NCBI RefSeq assembly: GCF_019703835.1
Contig: NZ_AP023054.1
Span: 434,001-498,000, forward strand
DNA from: Thaumasiovibrio subtropicus
Lineage (GTDB): Bacteria > Pseudomonadota > Gammaproteobacteria > Enterobacterales > Vibrionaceae
Length of the DNA: 64,000 bases
Direction: 5' to 3'
Part shown: positions 43,353-53,339 of the stretch, in pieces
Position numbering within the stretch: the first letter of the stretch is position 1
Layout: each line of letters opens with the position of its first letter
Program-made: the position numbers and the translations under genes
The notes under the pieces: model-generated
Told to the model about the DNA's origin: nothing
Seen by the model: only the letters and a program-made list of their open reading frames with translations
Databases searched by the model: none

Positions 43353-43820
43353 TTATGGCAGGGCATTGTAGCTGCAGTTTTTAGGGTAAGTAGATGATGC
43401 CGTAGATGGGACATTAGTCAAACATGACCATTGACCATTAGCATCACGGTTTAATGCTATCTTCCGTGTATTGTGCTGAGAGTTTGTGCCAAAAGTAAGA
43501 AGAATATTACCAGCGACCGAAGAGCCGCTATCTTGTACTGTTGAAATATCACCAAGCGGTGTGCTGGAAGCTCCTAGCTCTGCAGCTACATCGGCTGTTG
43601 CAATTGTAGGGAACTCTGCAACCGTAGCTATCTTATCTTCAAGATTGACTTTCAGAGAGGCGATTGTTGCTAAGCCTGCACCTAGCTCAGATTTCTTGAT
43701 GTAGTTTTGGTACTGAGGTACCGCAATCGCTGCGAGCACACCAATAACCGCGACTACAATCATCAATTCAATCAGGGTAAAACCCTTCTGCTTTCTGTTT
43801 TTCTTAAACTGCTTATTCAT
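43353..43820 (-). CDS. pilA: Type IV major pilin PilA
   Basis: PilA is the structural pilin. From the ATG at 43820, with GGAGTGG upstream, the protein has 155 residues: a 13-residue positively charged leader ending in KG, the cleavage site KG-FTLIELM (Gly13/Phe14), the glutamate at mature position 5, the hydrophobic helix VVAVIGVLAAIAVPQYQNY in part, and a C-terminal disulfide region with two cysteines (CLTNVPSTASSTYPKNC). Such pilin genes are very variable between strains of a vibrio. The frame continues upstream to 43856 but without support. The gene heads pilA-pilB-pilC-(pilD). Confidence 0.95.
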   Translation of the reverse strand: MNKQFKKNRKQKGFTLIELMIVVAVIGVLAAIAVPQYQNYIKKSELGAGLATIASLKVNLEDKIATVAEFPTIATADVAAELGASSTPLGDISTVQDSGSSVAGNILLTFGTNSQHNTRKIALNRDANGQWSCLTNVPSTASSTYPKNCSYNALP

Positions 43821-43856
43821 AAATCCACTCCGTTGATTTTTTATAAGACCCAACAA

Positions 43857-44229
43857 AATATTGGTTTAGCTAGAATATGCATTGAGTGATGCTGACTGCA
43901 CCTTTTCCTCATCGGATTACGGCGCAATTAACGAGTTTTGACGGAGTTTGCATCCTGTTACATAGCTTGATCCGTTCCATCTCATACTTTTGTTTTTATT
44001 AGCAATATGAAGAGGATAGGTCTGCTTATAAAGTGAACTGATAATTGACACAGTTGACTATAGGGAATGAGACAAAGTGTGATATTGATCCAGAAGTGTC
44101 ATGAAGAGGGGGTTCTATGAAGCTAAGGCATTTAAGAAAATGAAATTAGTGGGGGAGAGTATGGGACTAAGTGTGATCTTTGGAAAGAGGATCACACTTA
44201 GATAGTGAGTTAAAACAGACAGGGGTCGT
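43857..44229. other. Intergenic region between pilA and nadC
   Basis: About 370 bases, upstream of pilA and downstream of nadC on the same strand. It is AT-rich and holds no open frame of interest. The part next to nadC carries a perfect inverted repeat (44167-44201). I could not find a clear sigma-54 promoter for pilA. Confidence 0.5.
44167..44201 (-). repeat. Perfect 12-bp inverted repeat after nadC
   Basis: CTAAGTGTGATC (44167-44178) and GATCACACTTAG (44190-44201) are exact inverse copies, separated by 11 bases. No T-run follows on either strand, so this is not a standard terminator, although it lies 28 bases after the nadC stop. A third, partial copy AAGTGTGAT stands at about 44076-44084. 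Confidence 0.7.
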
Positions 44230-45177
<948 letters not shown>

Positions 45178-45228
45178 TTATTGCAGCTATTGATGCATGG
45201 CCTGAATTGAAAATCTTTCTGTCTTCGC

Positions 45229-45256
45229 TTTACTGTCGAGAGCAAGGCACTATATA
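45229..45256 (+). promoter_or_regulatory. Probable promoter of ampD
   Basis: TTTACT (45229-45234), 16-base spacer, TATATA (45251-45256), about 31 bases before the ampD ATG. Confidence 0.4.
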
Positions 45257-45286
45257 TAGAAGTTCTTGATGCAATAGGAAGTCTCT

Positions 45287-45826
45287 ATGATATCTCAACA
45301 TTGGCTTGAATCGGCAAAATGTGTCCCGTCGCCATTCTTTGATGAACGTCCAGATAGTAAGGATGTCTCGTTACTCGTGATTCATAACATCAGTTTGCCA
45401 CCGGGGCAGTTTGGTGGCCCATACATAGAACAGTTATTTACGGGGCGCTTAAATCCAAATGATCATCCCTATTTTGAAGAGATTCATCATCTTCGTGTTT
45501 CTGCGCATCTATTAATACGTCGAGACGGTAGCTTGATTCAGTTTGTACCCTTTAACTGTCGCGCATGGCATGCCGGCGTGTCATGTTTTGATGGCAGAGA
45601 AAAGTGTAATGACTATGCGATTGGCATAGAGCTGGAAGGAAGTGATTTCACTCCGTTTACGCAGCAGCAGTATGATGCGTTACAGATGGTTACAAAAGCA
45701 CTGTTTGAGCATTACCCCAAACTAAATAAACAGCGAATTACGTCACATCAAGCCATTTCACCAGTGCGAAAGTCTGATCCGGGTCACTGTTTTGACTGGT
45801 ATTTGTATTACAAATCACTGGTTTGA
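45287..45826 (+). CDS. ampD: 1,6-anhydro-N-acetylmuramyl-L-alanine amidase AmpD
   Basis: AmpD cleaves the bond between anhydro-MurNAc and L-alanine during cytoplasmic recycling of peptidoglycan fragments; its loss derepresses AmpC in species with that system. Zinc ligands are His33 (VIHNIS), His154 (TSHQAISP) and Asp164 (SDPGHCFDW), nearly the same as in the family, with Lys162 nearby. Length 179 (E. coli 183). The AISPVRKSDPG block is that of AmpD and not of the periplasmic AmiD. The gene is followed by two PdhR boxes and pdhR. Confidence 0.95.
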   Translation: MISQHWLESAKCVPSPFFDERPDSKDVSLLVIHNISLPPGQFGGPYIEQLFTGRLNPNDHPYFEEIHHLRVSAHLLIRRDGSLIQFVPFNCRAWHAGVSCFDGREKCNDYAIGIELEGSDFTPFTQQQYDALQMVTKALFEHYPKLNKQRITSHQAISPVRKSDPGHCFDWYLYYKSLV

Positions 45827-45855
45827 CCTAGGATAAGGGGGGATTCCCCACTTCT

Positions 45856-45870
45856 ATTGGTCAGACCAAT
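45856..45870 (+). promoter_or_regulatory. PdhR operator 1
   Basis: ATTGGTCAGACCAAT is a perfect palindromic match to the PdhR consensus ATTGGTnnnACCAAT. It lies 30 bases after the ampD stop and 178 bases before the pdhR start. Confidence 0.85.
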
Positions 45871-45993
45871 TTTTGTTTTTGTGATACTGGTTGAATATTA
45901 AGTTTTTGTTATCAAGCGCTCCATTCCATGATTTAAGTCAATCCATACGTAGACAGTGGTCATTTTCTTTGTTAACTTTGTCCTAAATCAAAA

Positions 45994-46008
45994 ATTGGTA
46001 TTACCAAT
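45994..46008 (+). promoter_or_regulatory. PdhR operator 2
   Basis: ATTGGTATTACCAAT is a second perfect match to the PdhR consensus, 39 bases before the pdhR start. Its centre is 138 bases from that of operator 1. This is the expected site for autoregulation and pyruvate-relieved repression of pdhR-aceEF. Confidence 0.9.
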
Positions 46009-46047
46009 TGACAGCCTTAACGGCAGTGACGGATAACAAAAACGAAA

Positions 46048-46821
46048 ATGACCTATCAACGCATTCGACAGCCAAAACTTTCTGATGTCATCGAGCAGGA
46101 GCTTGAGCGCCTTATTCTTGAAGGCACGCTTTCTGCTGGGCAACAGTTACCGCCAGAGCGGGAGTTAGCGAAACAGTTTGATGTCTCTCGTCCGTCGGTT
46201 CGAGAAGCGATTCAGCGCTTAGAAGCGAAAAAATTGCTTACTCGTCGCCAGGGTGGCGGCACCTTTGTCAGTGAAAAATTATGGCAGAGTTTTTCAGATC
46301 CACTACTGGATATGTTGTCAGACCACCCAGAAACCCAGTTAGATTTATTGGAATCCCGCCATGCCTTGGAAGGGATTTCATCCTACTTTGCGGCGCTACG
46401 CGGCAATGATGAAGATTTTAAGCGGATCCAAGATTGCCATGAGCAGATCCGCGAAGCTCAACATGAGGGCGACCTCGCTAAAGAAGCGGCTGCCGTAACA
46501 CAGTCGCTCGTTGCGGTAACAGAAGCCGCACATAATCTTGTCCTACTGCATATTGTTCGCAGTCTTAGCCCCTTGTTAGAGCAAAACGTATTACAAAACT
46601 TTGAACTCCTATATCGCCGCCAAGATGCGGTGGAAAAGGTGAGCAAACATAGAGCCGATATTGTTGATGCCATCGTCTCTCGCCAACCAGAACAGGCGCG
46701 AGAAGCTGCTCAGCTTCATTTGGCTTATATCGAGGAAACATTGCTGGAGTTGACGCGTGAAGAGAGTCGCCGTGAGCGATCGCTTCGCCGCATACAGCAA
46801 CGCAAGGATAGTTCGGACTAA
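46048..46821 (+). CDS. pdhR: Pyruvate dehydrogenase complex repressor PdhR
   Basis: PdhR is a FadR-type GntR regulator that represses pdhR-aceEF-lpd until pyruvate binds. The N-terminal winged helix contains the GntR signature [22 protein letters not shown], seen here as [20 protein letters not shown] (about 36-55) and the wing [10 protein letters not shown] (about 62-71); the C-terminal FCD domain is all-helical (about 90-235). 257 residues, as E. coli (254). The ATG at 46048 lacks a clear Shine-Dalgarno sequence (AACAAAAACGAAA precedes it), so PdhR may be poorly translated. Confidence 0.96.
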   Translation: MTYQRIRQPKLSDVIEQELERLILEGTLSAGQQLPPERELAKQFDVSRPSVREAIQRLEAKKLLTRRQGGGTFVSEKLWQSFSDPLLDMLSDHPETQLDLLESRHALEGISSYFAALRGNDEDFKRIQDCHEQIREAQHEGDLAKEAAAVTQSLVAVTEAAHNLVLLHIVRSLSPLLEQNVLQNFELLYRRQDAVEKVSKHRADIVDAIVSRQPEQAREAAQLHLAYIEETLLELTREESRRERSLRRIQQRKDSSD

Positions 46822-46892
46822 TTACTCAACTTGTGTCCGGCCGCATTAACATTTTTTGTTTTGTAAAGTTAAACAACGAAAGGATAGATCGC

Positions 46893-49553
46893 ATGTCTGA
46901 AGTCATGAGCAATGACGTCGATGTAGTAGAGACCCAAGAATGGCTTGCTGCCCTTGAGTCAGTAGTTCGCGAAGAAGGCGTTGAACGTGCCCAGTTCCTA
47001 TTGGAGCAAGTACTGGAAAAAGCGCGTCTAGACGGTGTGGATATGCCAACTGGCATCACCACTAACTACGTAAATACCATCCCTGCGACTCAGGAACCTG
47101 CATACCCAGGTGACACCACGCTAGAGCGCCGTATTCGTTCAATCATTCGCTGGAATGCGATCATGATTGTCTTGCGTGCATCGAAGAAAGATCTTGAGTT
47201 GGGTGGCCACATGGCATCATTCCAATCTTCAGCGGCTTTCTACGAAGTGTGTTTCAACCACTTCTTCCGTGCGCCAAACGAAACGGATGGTGGCGACCTA
47301 GTTTATTACCAAGGTCACATTTCACCAGGTATCTACTCTCGCGCCTTCGTTGAAGGTCGATTGACTGAAGAGCAGCTAGATAACTTCCGTCAGGAAGTCG
47401 ACGGCAAAGGCATTTCTTCATACCCTCACCCGAAACTGATGCCTGAATTCTGGCAATTCCCAACAGTATCAATGGGTCTGGGTCCTATCTCTGCGATCTA
47501 TCAAGCGCGCTTCCTAAAATACTTGGAAGGCCGTGGCATGAAAGATACGTCTGCTCAACGCGTATACGCTTTCCTTGGTGATGGCGAGATGGATGAGCCA
47601 GAATCACGTGGTGCTATCTCTTTTGCTGCACGTGAGAAACTCGACAACCTTTGTTTCCTAATCAACTGTAACCTACAGCGTCTTGATGGCCCTGTTATGG
47701 GTAACGGTAGCATCATCCAAGAGCTAGAAGGCCTATTCAAAGGCGCTGGCTGGAACGTAGTGAAAGTCATCTGGGGTAACAACTGGGATTCTCTACTGGC
47801 GAAAGACACTTCAGGGAAGCTTCTTCAGCTCATGAACGAAACCGTTGACGGTGACTACCAGACGTTTAAATCGAAAGATGGCGCCTACGTACGTGAGCAC
47901 TTCTTTGGTAAGTACCCAGAAACGGCGGCACTTGTTGCTGATATGACAGATGACGAAATCTTTGCGCTTAAGCGTGGTGGTCATGAGTCATCAAAACTGT
48001 ATGCAGCGTTTAAGAATGCACAAGATACTGAAGGTAAGCCAACCGTTATCCTAGCGAAAACCGTTAAAGGTTACGGCATGGGTGAAGCGGCGGAAGGTAA
48101 GAATATCGCGCACCAAGTTAAGAAGATGGATATGACTCATGTTCTTCATCTGCGTGATCGTCTAGGCCTTCAAGATCTTCTTTCTGATGAAGATGTTAAC
48201 AACCTACCTTACTTGAAACTAGAAGAAGGTACGGCTGAATATGAGTACCTACACGCACGTCGTAAAGCGCTTCACGGTTACACACCACAGCGTCTGCCTA
48301 ACTTCACGCAAGAGTTTGTGACGCCTGAACTCGAAGAGTTCAAGCCTCTGCTTGAAGAGCAAAAGCGTGATATATCGACCACAATGGCATATGTCCGTAC
48401 GCTAAACGTGTTGTTGAAAAACAAGAATATCGGTAAGAACATTGTTCCTATTATTGCTGATGAAGCACGTACTTTCGGTATGGAAGGTCTGTTCCGTCAA
48501 ATCGGTATCTATAACCCGCATGGTCAGAACTACACCCCTCAAGATCGTGACATCGTTTCTTACTACAAAGAAGCCACGTCTGGTCAAGTACTGCAAGAAG
48601 GTATCAATGAGCTAGGTGCGATGTCGTCATGGGTTGCTGCTGCAACGTCATACAGCACCAATGATCTTCCAATGATCCCATTCTACATTTACTACTCAAT
48701 GTTCGGTTTCCAACGTGTTGGCGACATGGCGTGGATGGCAGGAGACCAACAGGCACGTGGTTTCCTATTAGGTGCGACAGCCGGCCGTACAACGCTGAAC
48801 GGTGAAGGTCTACAGCACGAAGATGGTCACAGCCACATTATGGCAGGTACTATCCCGAACTGTATTTCTTACGACCCAACGTTTGCTTATGAAGTTGCAG
48901 TCATCCTGCAAGACGGTATTCGCCGCATGTATGGCGAACAAGAGAACGTCTTCTACTACCTAACCTTGATGAACGAAAACTACGCGATGCCAGCAATGCC
49001 TGAAGGCGCTGAAGAAGGCATCCGTAAGGGTATTTACAAGCTTGAGTCTTACGCGGGTGACAAGAAAGTTCAGTTGCTAAGTTCAGGTACCATCATGAAT
49101 GAAGTACGTAAAGCTGCGCAGATCCTAAGTGATGATTACGGCATTGCATCTGACGTATTCTCAGTGACCTCTTTCAATGAGCTTACGCGTGATGGTCAAG
49201 ATGTTGAGCGCTTCAACATGCTTCACCCTGAAGCAGAAGAGAAGACTGCATTTGTTGCCGATGTACTAGGCACTGAGCCAGCTATCGCAGCAACGGATTA
49301 CATGAAGAACTACGCTGAGCAGATCCGTGCATTCGTACCAGCAGAGTCTTACAAAGTACTCGGTACTGATGGTTTCGGCCGTTCTGACAGCCGTGAAAAC
49401 CTACGTCGTCACTTTGAAGTAAATGCGGGCTATGTCGTTGTTGCTGCACTGACTGAGCTAGCAAAACGTGGTGATGTTGAGAAATCTGTGATTGCAGAAG
49501 CAATTGCTAAGTTCGACATCGACGCAGACAAACTGAACCCACTTTACGCTTAA
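46893..49553 (+). CDS. aceE: Pyruvate dehydrogenase E1 component, homodimeric type
   Basis: AceE decarboxylates pyruvate with thiamine diphosphate and passes the acetyl group to the lipoyl domains of AceF. From ATG 46893 it has 886 residues (E. coli 887). The start MSEVMSNDVDVVETQEWLAA is the family N-terminus that binds E2. The thiamine motif GDGEMDEPES (about 230-239) to NCNLQRLDGPV (about 258-268) is intact, as are the C-domain signatures. Codon use is strongly biased, as expected from high expression. The 71 bases after pdhR hold no terminator, so both are one transcript. Confidence 0.98.
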   Translation: MSEVMSNDVDVVETQEWLAALESVVREEGVERAQFLLEQVLEKARLDGVDMPTGITTNYVNTIPATQEPAYPGDTTLERRIRSIIRWNAIMIVLRASKKDLELGGHMASFQSSAAFYEVCFNHFFRAPNETDGGDLVYYQGHISPGIYSRAFVEGRLTEEQLDNFRQEVDGKGISSYPHPKLMPEFWQFPTVSMGLGPISAIYQARFLKYLEGRGMKDTSAQRVYAFLGDGEMDEPESRGAISFAAREKLDNLCFLINCNLQRLDGPVMGNGSIIQELEGLFKGAGWNVVKVIWGNNWDSLLAKDTSGKLLQLMNETVDGDYQTFKSKDGAYVREHFFGKYPETAALVADMTDDEIFALKRGGHESSKLYAAFKNAQDTEGKPTVILAKTVKGYGMGEAAEGKNIAHQVKKMDMTHVLHLRDRLGLQDLLSDEDVNNLPYLKLEEGTAEYEYLHARRKALHGYTPQRLPNFTQEFVTPELEEFKPLLEEQKRDISTTMAYVRTLNVLLKNKNIGKNIVPIIADEARTFGMEGLFRQIGIYNPHGQNYTPQDRDIVSYYKEATSGQVLQEGINELGAMSSWVAAATSYSTNDLPMIPFYIYYSMFGFQRVGDMAWMAGDQQARGFLLGATAGRTTLNGEGLQHEDGHSHIMAGTIPNCISYDPTFAYEVAVILQDGIRRMYGEQENVFYYLTLMNENYAMPAMPEGAEEGIRKGIYKLESYAGDKKVQLLSSGTIMNEVRKAAQILSDDYGIASDVFSVTSFNELTRDGQDVERFNMLHPEAEEKTAFVADVLGTEPAIAATDYMKNYAEQIRAFVPAESYKVLGTDGFGRSDSRENLRRHFEVNAGYVVVAALTELAKRGDVEKSVIAEAIAKFDIDADKLNPLYA

Positions 49554-49567
49554 GGGATTGAATCACA

Positions 49568-51448
49568 ATGGCTATTGAAATTAATGTTCCAGATATCGGC
49601 GCAGATGAAGTAGAAGTGACCGAGATCCTTGTTAGTGTTGGTGACAAGGTAGAAGAAGAGCAATCGTTAATTACGGTTGAAGGCGACAAAGCATCAATGG
49701 AAGTACCTGCTCCTCAAGCAGGTATTGTTAAAGAGATTAAAATTGCAGAGGGCGATACCGTTGCAACTGGCTCTTTAATCATGGTGTTTGAAGCGGAAGG
49801 TGCGGCAGCTGCTGCACCAGCACCAGCACCAGAAGCGCCGGCAGCACCGGCTCCAGCTGCGGCGGCTGAGCTAAAAGAAGTGCATGTACCGGATATCGGT
49901 GGTGATGAAGTTGAAGTGACCGAGATCATGGTTGCGGTTGGCGATACCATCGAAGAAGAACAGTCCCTACTGACTGTTGAAGGTGATAAAGCCTCTATGG
50001 AAGTGCCTGCACCGTTTGCGGGCACGCTTAAAGAGATCAAAGTCGCGACTGGCGATAAAGTGACAACTGGCTCACTGATCATGGTCTTTGAAACTGCGGG
50101 CTCCGCGCCAGCAGCAGCGCCAGTTGCAGCAGCGGCTCCAGCCCCGGCACCTGCAGCTGTTTCAGCGGTCAAAGAAGTCAATGTGCCTGATATCGGTGGT
50201 GATGAAGTTGAAGTCACTGAGATCATGGTTGCGGTTGGCGACAGCATTGAAGAAGAGCAATCACTGATCACTGTTGAAGGCGATAAAGCGTCAATGGAAG
50301 TACCAGCGCCATTTGCAGGTACGGTTAAAGAGATTAAAGTAGCTGCGGGCGATAAAGTATCAACAGGCTCATTGATCATGATCTTTGAGACGCAAGATGC
50401 CGCACCAGTCGCAGCACCTCAAGCGGCTGCGCCAGCAGCCTCCGCACCAACAGTGCCAGCGGCGAAAAAGGAGGAAACTCCAGCGGCTAAGTCTGGCAAT
50501 GACTTTCAAGAAAACAACGAATACGCCCATGCGTCTCCTGTTGTTCGTCGTCTTGCTCGTGAGTTTGGTGTTAATCTGGCCAAAGTAAAAGGTACGGGTC
50601 GTAAGAGTCGTATTTTGAAAGAAGACGTCCAGTCTTACGTCAAAGAAGCGCTTAAGCGTCTTGAGTCTGGTGCTGCAGCATCTGGTCAAGGTGATGGCTC
50701 TGCGCTTGGTTTATTACCATGGCCAAAAGTTGACTTCAGCAAGTTTGGTGAGACTGAAACTAAACCGTTATCTCGCATCAAGAAGATTTCAGGGGCTAAC
50801 CTGCACCGTAACTGGGTGATGATCCCGCATGTTACTCAGTGGGATAACGCTGATATCACTGAACTAGAAGCGTTCCGTAAAGAGCAAAATGCGATTGAAG
50901 CGAAGAAAGATTCTGGTCTGAAGATCACGCCACTTGTGTTCATCATGAAGGCCGCAGCGAAAGCGCTTCAGGCGTTCCCTGCGTTCAACTCTTCACTTTC
51001 TGAAGATGGCGAGAGCTTGATCCTGAAGAAGTATGTCAATATCGGTATTGCTGTGGACACACCAAATGGCCTAGTTGTGCCTGTGTTCAAAGATGTGGAC
51101 AAAAAAGGCATTCACGAGCTCTCAGAAGAGATCCTCGTCGTGTCTAAGAAAGCGCGTGCTGGTAAACTGACTGCTGCAGATATGCAAGGCGGCTGTTTCA
51201 CTATCTCAAGCTTGGGTGGTGTTGGCGGTACGGCGTTCACGCCGATTGTTAACGCACCTGATGTCGGCATTCTGGGTGTCTCAAAGTCGGAAATGAAGCC
51301 AGTGTGGAACGGTAAAGATTTCGAACCACGCCTAATGCTTCCTCTATCACTTTCATACGATCACCGTGTGATTGATGGTGCCGAGGGTGCACGCTTTATT
51401 ACCTATCTGAACGGCATGCTGTCAGACATTCGCCGTCTAGTACTGTAA
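49568..51448 (+). CDS. aceF: Dihydrolipoyllysine acetyltransferase (E2), three lipoyl domains
   Basis: AceF forms the core of the pyruvate dehydrogenase complex and transfers acetyl groups to CoA. It has three lipoyl domains with the modified lysine in EGDKAS at Lys41, Lys141 and Lys240, Ala/Pro-rich linkers between them (for example 79-100 and 180-199), an E1/E3-binding domain (about 320-355, [19 protein letters not shown] in part) and a catalytic domain with the catalytic His in [12 protein letters not shown] (about 599). Lipoyl domains 2 and 3 are almost identical. 626 residues. The start is 14 bases after the aceE stop. Confidence 0.98.
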   Translation: MAIEINVPDIGADEVEVTEILVSVGDKVEEEQSLITVEGDKASMEVPAPQAGIVKEIKIAEGDTVATGSLIMVFEAEGAAAAAPAPAPEAPAAPAPAAAAELKEVHVPDIGGDEVEVTEIMVAVGDTIEEEQSLLTVEGDKASMEVPAPFAGTLKEIKVATGDKVTTGSLIMVFETAGSAPAAAPVAAAAPAPAPAAVSAVKEVNVPDIGGDEVEVTEIMVAVGDSIEEEQSLITVEGDKASMEVPAPFAGTVKEIKVAAGDKVSTGSLIMIFETQDAAPVAAPQAAAPAASAPTVPAAKKEETPAAKSGNDFQENNEYAHASPVVRRLAREFGVNLAKVKGTGRKSRILKEDVQSYVKEALKRLESGAAASGQGDGSALGLLPWPKVDFSKFGETETKPLSRIKKISGANLHRNWVMIPHVTQWDNADITELEAFRKEQNAIEAKKDSGLKITPLVFIMKAAAKALQAFPAFNSSLSEDGESLILKKYVNIGIAVDTPNGLVVPVFKDVDKKGIHELSEEILVVSKKARAGKLTAADMQGGCFTISSLGGVGGTAFTPIVNAPDVGILGVSKSEMKPVWNGKDFEPRLMLPLSLSYDHRVIDGAEGARFITYLNGMLSDIRRLVL

Positions 51449-51628
51449 TACATCGTTCAGAGCCGTTGCCGCAGCCCGCGTAATAAGCGAGTTGTGTGCA
51501 ACGGATTTGCTGACCAGCTCACAGGCTAAGCGATTAAATTTTTCAGGCTGTTAACATCTCTGTAAACTGTTGCGGTCTGAAAAACATCTACTCAGCCTGT
51601 CAGGGATATAAGACTAAACGAGGTCAAA
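51449..51628. other. aceF-lpdA intergenic region, probable lpdA promoter
   Basis: The 180 bases contain no terminator with a T-run after aceF. There are nested inverse copies of TTTTTCAG/CTGAAAAA and CAGGCTG/CAGCCTG (51539-51600), which may be regulator sites. In E. coli lpd has its own promoter here, and its separate expression for the 2-oxoglutarate and glycine complexes argues for one. Confidence 0.4.
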
Positions 51629-53053
51629 ATGAGCAAAGAAATCAAAGCCCAGGTAGTGGTACTTGGTGCAGGTCCAGCAGGTTACTCCGCTGCTTTCCGT
51701 TGTGCAGATTTAGGTTTGGAAACCGTGCTTATCGAGCGTTACGACTCGCTTGGTGGCGTATGTTTGAACGTAGGTTGTATTCCTTCAAAAGCACTACTTC
51801 ACGTTGCTAAAGTGATTGAAGAAGCCAAAGCGCTGGCTGAACACGGTATCGTATTTGGTGAGCCGCAGACAGATATCGACAAGATTCGTCTGTGGAAAGA
51901 GAAAGTTATCGGTCAATTGACTGGTGGCCTTGGTGGTATGGCGAAAATGCGTAAAGTGACCGTGGTAAATGGTTACGGCAAGTTCACTGGTCCAAATACC
52001 ATTGTTGCTGAAGGCGAAGAGCCAACAACCATCACGTTCGATAACGCAATTATTGCGGCGGGTTCTCGTCCAATTAAACTGCCATTTATCCCGCATGATG
52101 ATCCACGTATTTGGGACTCGACTGACGCGCTAGAGCTGAAAGAAGTACCGAAGAAACTCTTAATCATGGGTGGCGGTATCATCGGTCTTGAGATGGGTAC
52201 GGTATACCACTCGCTAGGTTCACAAATCGACGTTGTCGAGATGTTTGACCAAGTTATCCCTGCTGCGGATAAAGACATCGTTAAAGTCTACACTAAGCGC
52301 ATTAAGAACAAGTTTAACCTGATGCTAGAAACCAAAGTAACTGCGGTTGAAGCGAAGGAAGACGGTATCTATGTTTCGATGGAAGGCAAGAAAGCGCCAG
52401 CAGAAGCTGAGCGTTATGACGCAGTGCTTGTTGCTATCGGTCGAGTGCCTAATGGTAAACTGCTTGATGCAGAGAAAGCGGGTATTGAAGTTGATGAGCG
52501 CGGCTTTATCAATGTTGATAAGCAGATGCGTACCAATGTTGACCATATCCATGCGATTGGTGACATCGTTGGCCAACCAATGCTGGCACACAAAGGTGTG
52601 CACGAAGGCCACGTAGCCGCTGAAGTTATCTCAGGTAAGAAGCACTACTTCGATCCTAAGGTGATTCCTTCAATCGCGTACACTGAGCCAGAAGTTGCAT
52701 GGGTTGGTAAAACCGAGAAAGAAGCGAAGGAAGAAGGTATCAACTATGAGACCGCAACCTTCCCTTGGGCGGCTTCAGGTCGTGCAATCGCGTCTGACTG
52801 TGCCGATGGTATGACTAAACTGATCTTCGACAAAGACACTCACCGCGTGATTGGTGGTGCGATTGTTGGTACTAATGGTGGTGAGCTGTTAGGTGAGATT
52901 GGTCTAGCGATTGAGATGGGTTGTGATGCTGAAGATATCGCATTGACTATCCATGCTCACCCAACACTGCATGAGTCAGTAGGTCTGGCTGCGGAAGTGT
53001 TTGAAGGCACGATCACTGACTTACCAAATGCAAAAGCGAAAAAGAAAAAATAA
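51629..53053 (+). CDS. lpdA: Dihydrolipoyl dehydrogenase (E3)
   Basis: LpdA reoxidises dihydrolipoyl groups with NAD as the E3 of the pyruvate, 2-oxoglutarate and glycine cleavage complexes. Seen: FAD site VVLGAGPAGYSAA (10-22), the redox disulfide GGVCLNVGCIPSK (Cys45, Cys50), NAD site IMGGGIIGLEMG (about 180-191), and the C-terminal His-Glu pair HAHPTLHES (about 444-452). 474 residues, as E. coli. The promoter should be in the 180 bases upstream. Confidence 0.98.
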   Translation: MSKEIKAQVVVLGAGPAGYSAAFRCADLGLETVLIERYDSLGGVCLNVGCIPSKALLHVAKVIEEAKALAEHGIVFGEPQTDIDKIRLWKEKVIGQLTGGLGGMAKMRKVTVVNGYGKFTGPNTIVAEGEEPTTITFDNAIIAAGSRPIKLPFIPHDDPRIWDSTDALELKEVPKKLLIMGGGIIGLEMGTVYHSLGSQIDVVEMFDQVIPAADKDIVKVYTKRIKNKFNLMLETKVTAVEAKEDGIYVSMEGKKAPAEAERYDAVLVAIGRVPNGKLLDAEKAGIEVDERGFINVDKQMRTNVDHIHAIGDIVGQPMLAHKGVHEGHVAAEVISGKKHYFDPKVIPSIAYTEPEVAWVGKTEKEAKEEGINYETATFPWAASGRAIASDCADGMTKLIFDKDTHRVIGGAIVGTNGGELLGEIGLAIEMGCDAEDIALTIHAHPTLHESVGLAAEVFEGTITDLPNAKAKKKK

Positions 53054-53086
53054 TCGTATTGCATAAAACAGAATCCTTTCGTTTTG

Positions 53087-53110
53087 GGCGCCAGTAATGG
53101 CGCCTTTTTT
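53087..53110 (+). terminator. Rho-independent terminator after lpdA
   Basis: GGCGCC, loop AGTAAT, GGCGCC followed by six T, 35 bases after the lpdA stop. Confidence 0.85.
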
Positions 53111-53141
53111 ATGCATTTTTGTCACAGAGCTTCTGATTATC

Positions 53142-53250
53142 CTCAACCCACCTCTAGGGGCTTGTTCTGCGAGAGCCATTCCTTCACTCGTTTGCCTTGA
53201 ATTCGATGCGCTAGCCCGCTTCTGAATCCTGCATCTTGAGGTGGGTTGAG
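53142..53250. repeat. 109-bp element with 13-bp perfect terminal inverted repeats
   Basis: CTCAACCCACCTC (53142-53154) and GAGGTGGGTTGAG (53238-53250) are exact inverse copies around 83 bases. Inside, CTAGGGGCTTGTTCTG and CTAGCCCGCTTCTG resemble one another. Read on the minus strand the interior gives a short frame with no start that ends in the right repeat at a stop (part: AHRIQGKRVKEWLSQNKPLE). It may be a small dispersed repeat of the MITE type; I believe similar sequences occur in other Vibrionaceae genomes, but this is from memory and untested. No transposase gene is near. Confidence 0.6.
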
Positions 53251-53339
53251 TGTAGGCATATTTTTACTGTAATTTATTCACCAATGCGTAAAATAGCGCC
53301 AATTCATTGATTTGTCGTCGTCATGTCCGGTGGTTTTAC

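Noticed and set aside
43857..44229. Sigma-54 promoter for pilA
   Set aside because: PilA genes are often sigma-54 dependent, but no good TGGCAC-N5-TTGC match is visible on the minus strand in this gap.
49714..50379. 221-codon minus-strand frame inside aceF
   Set aside because: It is a low-complexity Ser/Thr/Ala-rich shadow of the repeated lipoyl domains and linkers; the plus-strand gene is certain.
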